From positions 1 to 53,770 of the forward strand of contig JAFWOY010000005.1 of NCBI GenBank assembly GCA_017509755.1: a stretch of DNA of 53,770 bases. The letters are read 5' to 3'. The notes under the pieces were generated by a model that searched no databases, was not told where the DNA came from, and worked only from the letters and a program-made list of their open reading frames with translations. A program made the position numbers and the translations under genes. Each line of letters opens with the position of its first letter. Position 1 is the stretch's first letter. Positions 1-8,848 of the stretch are shown in pieces. This stretch comes from Bacteroidales bacterium (lineage in GTDB: Bacteria > Bacteroidota > Bacteroidia > Bacteroidales > UBA932).

Positions 1-1071
1 TCCGAAGATTTTGGCCATTCTGAAGGATCAGGAAGAGGAATGCGAGCGGCTTGCAGGAAGCTTGTATACCAAAGGGCTGACCCAGTCGCAGGTGGGGCAG
101 GTCTTTGACGAGATATATGGCGAGCACTACAGCAAGACGAGTATCTCGAGGATGATTGAGTACGTCCGCCGCGACGTGTCGGAGTGGCTGGAAAGAGGGC
201 TGGACGAGTATTATCCGATTGTGTTTGTCGACTGTGTACACATCAAGGTGTTCCGTAAGAAGCGGGCGGCCACGGAGGCGTTCTACGTGATCCTGGGCGT
301 GAACGAAGACGCCACGCGAGAAGTTCTGGGCCTTTATAACAGCCCGATAGAGAGTGCCGCAGGATGGGCCAATATGTTCGATGACCTGCGTGAACGCGGT
401 GTAGGGCATATCGGATTGGTGGTTGCCGACGGCCTCTCCGGATTGGATAAGGTTATCGGCGAAAAGTTCCCCGGAACCGCCTTCCAGCGTTGCACGACGC
501 ATCTTAAGCGCAATATGCTGGCCCGAGTACGCCACGGCGACAAGAAGGCCCTCGCCGACGATATGCGCGAAGTGTTCCGTACGGGAGATAAGAACTACAC
601 TGTGCAGCAGGGCGTAGTCGCATGGCGGGAGATGTGCCTGAAGTGGGGCAAGGATTACCGTTCTATCCGGAACCTGGCCGAAGATGAAGACATCGCGTTC
701 CACTTCACATATTTGAACTATGCGCCTCATATACAGTCGATGATATACACGACGAACTGGATCGAGCGGCTCAAGAAGGACTTCCGGCGTGTCACACGGA
801 TGCGCGGAGCGATGCCAGACGAACTCTCAGTCATCGTATTGATGGGCAAAACAGCGATGGACAAGGAGTCTTACCGAAGGGTTATTCCCAGAATGAGAGA
901 GGAAAAGGGTCTCTTCCCGAACGGTTAAGCTCTCAGGGGCTTCCGGCCCCTGCCGCTGCGGCAGACCCCCGGGAAGTTTTTCATCAGTTGCCTGATTGGC
1001 TGGAAAAATGTAAATTTGTACGTTCTTTAAATTGCAGAGTCCGTTCTGGACACACAAATTGGAACACTACC
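1..1071 (+). mobile_element. IS256-family insertion sequence, right-hand portion
   Basis: The left part of the element lies outside the window. What is visible is most of a mutator-type transposase followed by about 140 non-coding bases. These end in GGTAGTGTTCCAATTTGTG (read on the minus strand, about 1053-1071), which resembles the terminal inverted repeats I remember for IS256-family elements. I place the element boundary at the CC of 1070-1071. This is inferred from one end only, because the left repeat and the target duplication cannot be seen. The element sits at the 3' end of the last glycosyltransferase gene of the polysaccharide locus. Confidence 0.75.
2..928 (+). CDS. IS256-family (mutator type) transposase, N-terminus outside window
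   Basis: A DDE transposase that would cut and paste its own element. The frame is open to the left edge, so the TTG at 11 is an internal Leu codon and not a start. About 308 residues are visible against roughly 400 in the family, so the N-terminal 80-100 residues are missing. Visible family features are the first catalytic Asp region (FVDCVHIKVF), the second Asp region (VVADGLSGLDKVI) followed by the Cys/His segment FQRCTTHLKRNML, and the C-terminal NWIERLKKDFRRVTRMRGA segment holding the catalytic Glu. The reading frame has no internal stops, so the visible part could be functional. Confidence 0.9.
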   Translation, partial: PKILAILKDQEEECERLAGSLYTKGLTQSQVGQVFDEIYGEHYSKTSISRMIEYVRRDVSEWLERGLDEYYPIVFVDCVHIKVFRKKRAATEAFYVILGVNEDATREVLGLYNSPIESAAGWANMFDDLRERGVGHIGLVVADGLSGLDKVIGEKFPGTAFQRCTTHLKRNMLARVRHGDKKALADDMREVFRTGDKNYTVQQGVVAWREMCLKWGKDYRSIRNLAEDEDIAFHFTYLNYAPHIQSMIYTTNWIERLKKDFRRVTRMRGAMPDELSVIVLMGKTAMDKESYRRVIPRMREEKGLFPNG

Positions 1072-2002
1072 TGAAAAAAGCACACTTCTCAATTCCGGCA
1101 GTAAAAAAAACTTTTCTATTAGTATAACGGCTATAAAGTACCATTCTGATCATTTTATTCCTTACTCTTCGGGGCGTCTTTTCAGAGGTAAGATACCTGT
1201 GGAAAATATAATCGTGGTCATTATACCAGTATCTCGCTCCAACAGAACGGAGATCCGGAGAAAGGTCTGATATAAAAGAATAGACATAGGGGCCAACCCC
1301 CAATTGGCTCCTTATGACATTTTCCGTATATGGCTGCCGCGATAGTGATCCGGGAGTTTGGAAATACATATATAACGCTTCATCCAAGTATGCGACGATA
1401 CGACTTTTTAGAAAACATGCCGGAGTAAAGTAGCGGTCCTCATAAACCACGCCCTCAATAAAACAGAGATTATCGAAAAGGCTTTTTTTATATAAGGCAG
1501 AATGAACCATATTTGAAAAATGAACACTTCCTTTTTTATTGTCCAGATAACTTAATAACGCATCACGGCCACTCAGGACAATGGGGCTTTGAGCAACTGT
1601 TTGAGGACGTAAGTCGTCGCCTCTTTTCTCAAAAACAGCCCTATAGGAAGATTATATCAAATCCGCCCCTGTGAGGCGCACAAAACTCTCTAAAATTTCA
1701 TACATGTCCTGCCTGATGCAATCATCGGCATCGACAAACCCAATATAGTCGCCCTTTGCCAACTTGATACCTTTGTTTCTGGCTGCACTAGGACCGCCAT
1801 TGATTTGATGCTCGACGACAACGCGACTGTCTTTATTCTTATACAAGTCACACAAATAGCCAGATGCATCCTGGCTCCCATCATCTACCAATATGATTTC
1901 TAAATTACGATACGTCTGATTGAGAATGGAATCAACACATTGAGAAAGATACCTTTCTGCTTGATATACAGGGACAATTACTATAATGAGCGGACCGTTC
2001 AA
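1067..2002 (-). pseudogene. Family 2 glycosyltransferase, broken by an in-frame stop and an IS
   Basis: The GT-A transferase frame runs from a TTG at 2002, 12 bases after the stop of the upstream transferase gene. The N-terminal half is typical: IIVIVPVYQAERYLSQCVDS, then LVDDGSQDAS (39-48) and the metal-binding GFVDADD (88-94). Codon 117 is TAA (1652-1654). The same frame stays open for the next 47 codons and continues through a C-terminal part seen at 1067-1510, so this is one nonsense codon and not a frameshift. The present stop, TAG at 1067-1069, lies inside the end of the adjacent insertion sequence, so the native C-terminus is gone as well. At 312 codons the reading frame is near family length. 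It was probably the last transferase of the locus, and any protein made would be the 116-residue N-terminal piece. Confidence 0.8.
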
Positions 2003-2014
2003 AGCAATACTGTT

Positions 2015-2992
2015 TTATCGATTAGCCACCTTAAAGTAAAAAAAGAACACCAGGGACCATCTGCGTAAAATACATTGCTTTATCCACCGGGAACAATAAA
2101 AAACATGGGATTGTTCCCTCAACATCTCGATTTCGGGGATGGAAAGTACTTCCTTCAAGTACTTACGCGTAGGATTATCCAGTTTTGGAAAAATAAAAAC
2201 CCCATCGTAGACAATACCCCATAAGCGCTTGGCGTGAAAAGAACGAATCGTTTCGTCATCAATGCCCTTTGCTTTATAAAAGGCATCGATTACCGTCCAC
2301 TGACTGTAATCTTCCCGAAATTGAAACGGGCGAAAAGTTGACGAAAGTGTATTGTTCCTTGCAATCTGATAATGATATCCACTGTATGAAATCTGTTGCA
2401 CCACTTTCACATAACGCAAATAGTTGAAAACAAAAAGCAAGTCTTCGCCATGAGAACAGCTTTCCAAAAAACGGATTCCAGCCTTTTTTATAATGTCGGA
2501 CTTGAAAACTTTTTCATGGACAGCATAGAGCAAAAGGGATGATTCCAATTCCACAAGTCTGCGAGCGTTTTTTTTCTCCAGTTCAAAACAGATTGTACTG
2601 TCTGGTTGGTATTCTATTCTTTTCCCATCTAAGAAATCGCGTATTTGACCAGAAACGACAAGATCTGACTCACCAGTATGCGACAACAACTCCAGCAAAT
2701 AGTCCGGCTCGATCCAGTCATCTGCATCAATGAAAACAATGTATTTTCCCGTGCCGATGTCAAGTCCTCTATTTCTAGCATTGGAGACGCCGGCATTTCG
2801 CTGATGTTTGACGATAAACCTGTCATCTCTCTCTGCCCAACTGCTACAAATACCATAACTATTATCAGAAGATCCATCATCTATCAGAACACACTCCCAA
2901 TCCGTAACGCTCTGCGTAAAAACAGAGTTGAGGCACCTGTCGAGATGAAGAGCCGCATTAAAAACTGGAATGATGATCGATACGCGAGGCAC
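2015..2992 (-). CDS. Family 2 glycosyltransferase
   Basis: A cytoplasmic GT-A glycosyltransferase of 325 residues that should add one sugar to the surface glycan made by this locus; donor and acceptor cannot be read from sequence. The start VSIIIPVFNAALHLDRCLNS, LIDDGSSDNS (37-46), NAGVSNARNRGL and the metal-binding DADD (89-92) are the standard family 2 markers. The start codon is GTG, overlapping the stop of the upstream gene by one base (TAGTG), so translation is probably coupled. The C-terminal third is rich in aromatic and basic residues, as in many capsule transferases. The gene is AT-rich compared with the rest of the window, in keeping with acquisition as part of a glycan cassette. 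Confidence 0.9.
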   Translation of the reverse strand: MPRVSIIIPVFNAALHLDRCLNSVFTQSVTDWECVLIDDGSSDNSYGICSSWAERDDRFIVKHQRNAGVSNARNRGLDIGTGKYIVFIDADDWIEPDYLLELLSHTGESDLVVSGQIRDFLDGKRIEYQPDSTICFELEKKNARRLVELESSLLLYAVHEKVFKSDIIKKAGIRFLESCSHGEDLLFVFNYLRYVKVVQQISYSGYHYQIARNNTLSSTFRPFQFREDYSQWTVIDAFYKAKGIDDETIRSFHAKRLWGIVYDGVFIFPKLDNPTRKYLKEVLSIPEIEMLREQSHVFYCSRWIKQCILRRWSLVFFFYFKVANR

Positions 2993-3915
2993 TATAGAAT
3001 CGTTCTGAATAAATCAAAAAATGAGAACAAGGCTTGCAGTTGAATATCATTCCCCTTTTTACCATTATTGTAATTCTTCAACCCTGACTCTTGTACACAT
3101 TCTTCCGAAAGCATCGTCCGGAACCAATAACGATTCCTTGCCAACTGAACGACGGGGGTACCATTCAGAAGCTCCATCGCCTTGAACCACAGATCATCAG
3201 CATGAGGAGAAAGTTCCGCAATTAATCTTTCATCGAACACTGTGTCAGACAAAGAATGAGGTGGATACAATATTCCGCCGAATCCCTCTGCCAGCAAATT
3301 GAGCGAAAGTGTGTTCTCTTTGGGAAAACACATTGGAAAAGTATCGTATGCGGCAAGTTTCGAAGGAGTGTCAAACTTTAATTCCCGCGAATGGTTACAG
3401 CAAACCGCAGCAGGGTACTTTCGATGAGAGGCCACAAGACGTTCAACCATGTCGAAGGGATACATATAATCATCGTCCACCGTGATAATCACCGCTTCGG
3501 GAAACTCCTTTAGGGCAGGTAAAAGTTTCGTATGCGGTCCTATATCTTTCACGTACCTGATTTCAAGGCCCCTATCCATTTGTCGTTGCAGTAATAAAGG
3601 CAAATCCGCTGATGAGAACTCATCTCGATTAAGATACAAGACAACCCGATCTGGCTTATTAGTCTGAAAAAAAACACTTTCAACGGCGAAACAGACTGTC
3701 TGGATACGGCTTCCATGTGTAGTCAACGAAACAACAATTTCATTTTCTGAAGTATGACAAGTGGATACACCAATTTCTCCAGAATGCATCATAGACGATA
3801 GTAATTGTTGTTTAAACAGATTATATCGTATAGCTCCATCGATATAATCATCCAAAAACGCCGCCTTTAACAGTGCGCTCCGCATTAATTTGAATCTTTC
3901 AAAAAAATGATTCAT
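2992..3915 (-). CDS. Glycosyltransferase with DDD motif, capsule type
   Basis: A predicted GT-A fold glycosyltransferase of 307 residues. ATG at 3915 overlaps the upstream stop as ATGA, so I prefer it to the TTG two codons earlier. Visible markers are IVVSLTTHGSRIQ near residue 60, KPDRVVLYLNRDE, HTKLLPALKEFPEAVIITVD and the acidic DDDYMYP motif (147-149), a layout common to glycan-cluster transferases that lack the classical family 2 N-terminus. The nucleotide-sugar donor is unknown. It lies in the middle of a run of coupled transferase genes, so it most likely adds one residue to the repeat unit or chain. No signal peptide or membrane helix is evident. Confidence 0.75.
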   Translation of the reverse strand: MNHFFERFKLMRSALLKAAFLDDYIDGAIRYNLFKQQLLSSMMHSGEIGVSTCHTSENEIVVSLTTHGSRIQTVCFAVESVFFQTNKPDRVVLYLNRDEFSSADLPLLLQRQMDRGLEIRYVKDIGPHTKLLPALKEFPEAVIITVDDDYMYPFDMVERLVASHRKYPAAVCCNHSRELKFDTPSKLAAYDTFPMCFPKENTLSLNLLAEGFGGILYPPHSLSDTVFDERLIAELSPHADDLWFKAMELLNGTPVVQLARNRYWFRTMLSEECVQESGLKNYNNGKKGNDIQLQALFSFFDLFRTIL

Positions 3916-4874
3916 TCCCAATAAACTTCGTTATACGGTTTTCCTCCCAATTCCGCAGCGAAAGAGGGAAATCCGCTCTTGTACATTTTTCCAGTGATCA
4001 ATAGGGTAAGCCGGCGGGATTCCATCAAAAGGAACAAGTCAAGGAATGGCTTAGCATTCATTTCCAGATCCGTGTTCTTTGTATAGTCCATATGTTCCAT
4101 TTTCCCGGGTATCGTATAAACGTAACTCTTTGCGGCAATACGTGACAGGAATAGCATGCTATCAGAAGTTACCAGCACTTTTGGCGTGGAGAAGTACTGG
4201 CTTTGCCACAGATCTTCAATTTTATCAATGCATTTTTTTATGAGAGCCTCGCGTTCAAACTCGTTAAGGACATCATATCTGCCTTCATCAAGGTCGCCGA
4301 GCAACATCTGGAATCGAAGCGTAACGGATTCAAAAGGCTCTCTCAACGCTTTCTTCAGTTCAGTCAACCTGCAATTGAGGTAGGAAGACGGGCGGAACAA
4401 TTCGTTGAAAAGCAGCGAATAGTGCCCTCGGGCGAAATAAGCATTCCCATAAATATGATACTGTATTGCCTTTTTCGTTTTATTGATTTGTTCCAAGACA
4501 AAAATGTGATTACTGTTGTTGTATGTTCGTGCCCACTGACCAGTTCCAGGAAGATCTTGGACATAAAGAGCGATTTCCTCAGAATCCATAAAATGGTACG
4601 ACACCTCATCCTCTGTTATTCTCCAATCATACTCATTCGGTATCAGGAATTCTTCCAATCGTATAGGATAAATATAAAAAATACGAAAAGGGATCTTATG
4701 CTCTTTACAAAAACAATAAACCGATAAAATATTCCTGATCCGGTCAGTCAAGCCACCATGCGCCATCTTGCCATCCACCATTACGACAAATTCACGACGG
4801 AATTTGGGAAGAGGCCAGAGATAACGCTTGATATAAGCCCTTCTATTAGCTAATATAGTCTTTATCTTGCGCAT
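3912..4874 (-). CDS. Fucosyltransferase-like (GT-B) glycan enzyme
   Basis: 320 residues. The segment HGGLTDRIRNIL (39-50) resembles the GGxGxR-type donor-loop start of fucosyltransferase-like proteins. Near the C-terminus there is VTSDSMLFLSRIAAKSYV followed by GFPSFAAELGG, an arrangement seen in alpha-1,2/1,6 fucosyltransferase relatives and O-fucosyltransferase-like folds. The fold assignment is therefore reasonable, but a GDP-fucose donor is only a guess. Start ATG at 4874 overlaps the end of the upstream gene by 13 bases, and the stop overlaps the downstream start by 4, so it belongs to the same coupled operon. It is probably soluble or peripheral at the inner membrane. Confidence 0.6.
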   Translation of the reverse strand: MRKIKTILANRRAYIKRYLWPLPKFRREFVVMVDGKMAHGGLTDRIRNILSVYCFCKEHKIPFRIFYIYPIRLEEFLIPNEYDWRITEDEVSYHFMDSEEIALYVQDLPGTGQWARTYNNSNHIFVLEQINKTKKAIQYHIYGNAYFARGHYSLLFNELFRPSSYLNCRLTELKKALREPFESVTLRFQMLLGDLDEGRYDVLNEFEREALIKKCIDKIEDLWQSQYFSTPKVLVTSDSMLFLSRIAAKSYVYTIPGKMEHMDYTKNTDLEMNAKPFLDLFLLMESRRLTLLITGKMYKSGFPSFAAELGGKPYNEVYWE

Positions 4875-5740
4875 TTCGACCAGAGCCTTCGTTTCAGAAG
4901 AGAGCCTATCATATACACCGCTTTTTTTCTTGAAAAGCGCACGCCGTCATAGCCGAATTCGTGCCCGCGAAAATGGAATAGTGCATATCGCAACCCTGAG
5001 ATAGAAAGATCTGTATATCCATTTACCACGTTTCCTGAATGAATCAGTTCAGTTTGAAGGGTCCTGCCATAGATATGCTGAACCTCAACGTACTTGTCCA
5101 TCGCAAGATGGTTGCAAAATAATACGGAGCGAAAACTGTCGCCGGTTTTTTCGGCTAATGTCAAATAATGGCCATTTATCAATTTATACCGATAAATGAT
5201 GCTTTCATCCAGAATATATTTGTAGGTAAACACATTATCGAAAGCCATCATTTTGGGATTTTTCAAAAAGAAGCCCTGAACAACTTTTACCAAATCGCGG
5301 TGCAAGGCATCATCGCTGTCAAGCCTTGTCGTCAGAACCCATTCGGGAAGCGTCCTTTCCATAGAGCGGATGACATCCGTAACAAAACGACTTGTAATCT
5401 GCTGCATCGGTCCGTCAGTATCCACATCATTCACAGGGCCAGGATTCTCAAGGATTCCACCATAAACGTCCACATCCAGATAGCAAGGAATAAGATTCGG
5501 GAAGGCCCTGTGCCATCCAGCGGCTCTTTGCTTAAACGATTCAGGCGTGTTGTTGTCAAAAAGAACCAACCACTTGAAAGACTGGCAAGTTTGATTTCTT
5601 ACGGAAGGCAGACAAAACTTTTCGAACACACTAAATCTGTAAAACAAGTATTCAGGTTTACAGACAGCAGAGGTTTGTCCCTTTTGCAAAGACGACAGTG
5701 GCAGATTAAACCGCGTCAGAATATAATGGCTGAATGTCAC
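4862..5740 (-). CDS. Putative rhamnosyltransferase-family glycosyltransferase
   Basis: 292 residues resembling the 'putative rhamnosyl transferase' family. The N-terminus HYILTRFNLPL, then FSVFEKFCLPSVRNQTCQSFKWLVLFDNNTP, and the acidic LTTRLDSDDALHRD motif in mid-protein are characteristic in order and spacing. The family name does not prove a rhamnose donor. Translation starts at GTG (5740), which overlaps the stop of the kinase-like gene as GTGA, so the two are probably coupled. It is the first of five consecutive transferase genes in the AT-rich cassette and may act close to the exporter end of the pathway. There is no signal peptide. Confidence 0.75.
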   Translation of the reverse strand: MTFSHYILTRFNLPLSSLQKGQTSAVCKPEYLFYRFSVFEKFCLPSVRNQTCQSFKWLVLFDNNTPESFKQRAAGWHRAFPNLIPCYLDVDVYGGILENPGPVNDVDTDGPMQQITSRFVTDVIRSMERTLPEWVLTTRLDSDDALHRDLVKVVQGFFLKNPKMMAFDNVFTYKYILDESIIYRYKLINGHYLTLAEKTGDSFRSVLFCNHLAMDKYVEVQHIYGRTLQTELIHSGNVVNGYTDLSISGLRYALFHFRGHEFGYDGVRFSRKKAVYMIGSLLKRRLWSKCAR

Positions 5741-7548
5741 TTAAATAACCTGTGCTTTATCACCGATATCCGCTGGTGCCGCCTCAATAATAATCTAAAC
5801 CATTCATAGGGGCCCATCGGTATTTTCGTCAAGCGAACTGCACGCCTTAGCAGAGCTTCTGTGTTTCCTTTCGCCGACTGAAAGAGTAAGCTAGCGAATC
5901 CTTTGACGTATGGGAGATCGGGCCAATTTTCCATCAGGAAAACAGCTACTGCATAACTATCGGAGTGATTACCCACCTGAGCATATCGTCCTCCGAGATG
6001 ACTGGGATTTCTGACCTCAGTATCACTGGCATCGACCGCCCAACCAAAATCAATCAGCCCGACTTTCACTTTATTGTTGCTTTTGTCAACAATCACATTC
6101 GATGGAATGAAGTCGCGGTGCATAATCCCGTTATTGCAGAGAATCAGCAGTATTTCGGCCAATTGCCGAAGAACCGAACGCAAGGTATTTGTTGTTTGAT
6201 TCTTGACATCACGGAAAAACCGGTCTATCTCTACTCCTTCCAAACGAGACAGTTTCAAAAAGACTTGCTGATTATCAGCAGATTTTGAAATGGCTCGCGG
6301 AAAACAATCATAGGAGGATAGTTTTTTCAGGAAACGAGTTTCATTTTCTATCAGCCATGGTGTACCCCACTTCACCATAATGCCTGCCCCCTCAAAAACT
6401 TTAGAGGTATAGATAAAACCGTTCTGCCCGTTCTCAATTGTATGTGAAATACATGTCCCGTTTCGGAAAGCATATTCCGAAACGGTCAGGTTCTGCATGT
6501 TGTAAACCACGGACCCATCTTTCGGCTTGATGTACTCATAACCGTTCTTCCCCATAAATGCATCCAACTGCTGGATGGCGGACTTGGGCTCCGGATTGAA
6601 TTCAACACCTGCCTCCTGACCATAGCTGCCAAGCTTGGCAATATAATCTATTTTTACTTCATATTTCTGGATATAGGCGTGATAGAGGAGAGCGTAATAC
6701 AAATCCTCGGGACCGGGGACATAAAACAAATCTCTCTGAAATACGCGGCCTTCCAAAATATGGATTTCCCAGGCCAAATCATAATAATTGTCACCAAGGT
6801 GCCGGAAATCAAACGGAATCTCTTTCCCGGCTATGGAAATCATGTAATCAACTCTGTCCTTGGATCCGGAAATCGGTTTGGCCAATGTCAGATTGACCGT
6901 TTCATACAGGTCTTCTACCAAAAGGTCAATATCCTCATGCCCTTGTTCAAAGAACCCATCCGGAATGGATTCAAAATTCCTCAGGACGCAGTAATCAATC
7001 GTGTGGTTGAGCGTGTAGAACAATTCTTCAAGCGAGGCATATCCATCAACTCCTGAACAATTCCGATTGATTTGAAGCATTTTGTCCGCTGAACCGGCAA
7101 AGGCTTTCAGAAAGGCTTCCGTTCCCAATCCTGTAAGCAGACACAAATCCCGATCCGTTTCCTTTGCATCATTGCTGGCATGTATCAAATGTCCGCCGCC
7201 CGTCAATTTCCGGTACACTTTCTTTTTATTGAAGACATTGATGTTGACGAGGCTCTCTCCATCCGTCGTGGGTTCGACAGAAAAGGCGGGAAAAGGATCA
7301 TCGAAGACAACAAGCGTAAAAGGGCCGTTCCCGCAGTAATTTGATTTATAATCAATGGCGCTTTTTAGTCTTGAAGAAGGATATCCTCGCCATGACCTGG
7401 AATAAAAAACCTTGAAATTGTCGTACTGTCTGTCATTGTCCCAACATAGCTGCAAAACAGAAACGATCCTGAAAGCAGAACGCATGTCCTGAATGATTTC
7501 ATCACGAAAACGGCCGGCATTAGGCCAGATGATCAGATCATGTATCAT
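5737..7548 (-). CDS. Nucleotidyltransferase-like / protein-kinase-like fusion in glycan locus
   Basis: A 603-residue soluble protein with at least three parts. Residues 1-160 I do not recognise; they contain GGGHLIHASNDAKETDRDL (117-135). Residues 175-300 look like a nucleotidyltransferase fold: CVLRNFESIP, then HEDIDLLVED with acidic pair D206/D208 and a possible third carboxylate at D247 (IPFDFRH). Residues 380-560 look like a protein or small-molecule kinase: beta-3 lysine K393 (GIMVKWGT), alpha-C ENETRFLKKL, catalytic loop MHRDFIPSN (H477, D479, N484) and metal-binding DFG (500-502). The gene follows wzt by 7 bases and is coupled to the next transferase. In other ABC-dependent O-antigen systems, kinase proteins such as WbdD cap the chain end. 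A similar capping or sugar-phosphorylating role here is inference. Confidence 0.65.
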   Translation of the reverse strand: MIHDLIIWPNAGRFRDEIIQDMRSAFRIVSVLQLCWDNDRQYDNFKVFYSRSWRGYPSSRLKSAIDYKSNYCGNGPFTLVVFDDPFPAFSVEPTTDGESLVNINVFNKKKVYRKLTGGGHLIHASNDAKETDRDLCLLTGLGTEAFLKAFAGSADKMLQINRNCSGVDGYASLEELFYTLNHTIDYCVLRNFESIPDGFFEQGHEDIDLLVEDLYETVNLTLAKPISGSKDRVDYMISIAGKEIPFDFRHLGDNYYDLAWEIHILEGRVFQRDLFYVPGPEDLYYALLYHAYIQKYEVKIDYIAKLGSYGQEAGVEFNPEPKSAIQQLDAFMGKNGYEYIKPKDGSVVYNMQNLTVSEYAFRNGTCISHTIENGQNGFIYTSKVFEGAGIMVKWGTPWLIENETRFLKKLSSYDCFPRAISKSADNQQVFLKLSRLEGVEIDRFFRDVKNQTTNTLRSVLRQLAEILLILCNNGIMHRDFIPSNVIVDKSNNKVKVGLIDFGWAVDASDTEVRNPSHLGGRYAQVGNHSDSYAVAVFLMENWPDLPYVKGFASLLFQSAKGNTEALLRRAVRLTKIPMGPYEWFRLLLRRHQRISVIKHRLFK

Positions 7549-7555
7549 TTGTTTT

Positions 7556-8842
7556 CTACTGACCCTTGATGGTAGTCATTTGCCACTCGTGCCGCATCAA
7601 TACAACAGGAAGATAGTCGGAATCGTAGCGGCCGCTGTCGAAAAACGACTCTTCGGCAATATTCACATACCTGACGCCCTGGATATGATCCATCAGCGAC
7701 TCGCCTTGACGGACAGAAATATTGACTTGATATCTTCCGGGTTTGATTCCAAGGTTGCTGGTTGTGGTACACTCAAGAATCGTACTACCGCCAGCCTCTA
7801 CCCTGAAAAAATATCCTTCATCTCTTGAATCAAATGCAAGGACACGGTTGCCATTAACGTCAAACAACGCCACACGGACGGAGATGGTAAGGGATTCCTT
7901 GGATTTTAACGAAAACCGGCAACGCAACGGGCGGTTTACTGACAACTGTCCGATAGCGTTTCCATGCTCATCAACAAAAGAAAAGTCATTGAAATATACC
8001 CGTTTTTGCAAGTAATCTCGATGAGATAAGTCAATGAAGCTCTCTGATGTCTGACAGGAAGTCAAATACTTATCGACAATCTCGGATATCGTTCCACTGC
8101 TTTCAATTTCTCCATCTCTAAGGATTACCCCTCTCTGGCACAACTTCCGCACCGCCGCCATATTATGGCTCACGAACAGCACCGTGCGGCCTTCGCCGCG
8201 GGAGACGTCCTGCATCTTGCCGATGGCTTTTTTCTGGAATTCGGCGTCGCCGACCGCCAGGACCTCATCGACGACGAGGATTTCGGGCTCGAGGAAAGCC
8301 GCCACGGCAAAGCCGAGGCGGACGGTCATACCGCTGGAATAGCGCTTGACAGGTGTGTCGAGATAGCGTTCCACGCCTGCAAAGTCGACGATTTCGTCGA
8401 GCTTGCGGCTGATCTCGGCGCGGGTCATACCCATAATGGCGCCGTTCATATAGATGTTTTCACGGCCGGTCATCTCCTGATGGAAGCCGGTGCCGACCTC
8501 GAGCAGCGACGCGATGCGGCCGAGGACACGGATTTCGCCGGTCGTCGGTGCCGTAACGCGGGATAGCAGTTTGAGCAACGTGGACTTTCCGGCGCCGTTC
8601 TTCCCGATGATGCCTACCACTTCCCCCTGCTTCACATCGAAGGAAATGTCGCGCAACGCCCAGACAAAATCGGAGTTGCCTTTATGGGCCCGGTCGTTGG
8701 TCTCGCCCACTTTCAAGTACGGGTCCTCGTGGTGTAGGACCTTTGTCTGCCACCAGCGGTTCAGATCGTGAGAAAGCGTTCCCGTGCCGACTGTACCCAG
8801 GTGGTAGAGTTTGCCTACCTGATCGAATTCAATCGCATTCAT
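7556..8842 (-). CDS. wzt: ABC exporter ATPase with C-terminal glycan-binding-type domain
   Basis: The ATPase subunit of an ABC-2 polysaccharide exporter. Residues 1-255 form the nucleotide-binding domain: Walker A GKNGAGKST (80-88), ABC signature YSSGMT (168-173), Walker B ILVVDE (188-193) and switch His226. Residues 265-428 form an extra beta-rich domain matching in size and position the C-terminal carbohydrate-recognition domain of O-antigen Wzt proteins, which binds the modified chain end before export. Family members without this domain are about 250 residues. Base composition changes near codon 230: about 60% GC before it and about 43% after it in the lines I counted, so the gene looks chimeric. 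It follows the permease gene by 6 bases. Confidence 0.9.
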   Translation of the reverse strand: MNAIEFDQVGKLYHLGTVGTGTLSHDLNRWWQTKVLHHEDPYLKVGETNDRAHKGNSDFVWALRDISFDVKQGEVVGIIGKNGAGKSTLLKLLSRVTAPTTGEIRVLGRIASLLEVGTGFHQEMTGRENIYMNGAIMGMTRAEISRKLDEIVDFAGVERYLDTPVKRYSSGMTVRLGFAVAAFLEPEILVVDEVLAVGDAEFQKKAIGKMQDVSRGEGRTVLFVSHNMAAVRKLCQRGVILRDGEIESSGTISEIVDKYLTSCQTSESFIDLSHRDYLQKRVYFNDFSFVDEHGNAIGQLSVNRPLRCRFSLKSKESLTISVRVALFDVNGNRVLAFDSRDEGYFFRVEAGGSTILECTTTSNLGIKPGRYQVNISVRQGESLMDHIQGVRYVNIAEESFFDSGRYDSDYLPVVLMRHEWQMTTIKGQ

Positions 8843-8848
8843 ACGTTC

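Noticed and set aside
1652..1654. Programmed read-through or selenocysteine at the internal stop
   Set aside because: The codon is TAA, which is not used for selenocysteine, and no special context was visible. A simple nonsense change is the better reading.
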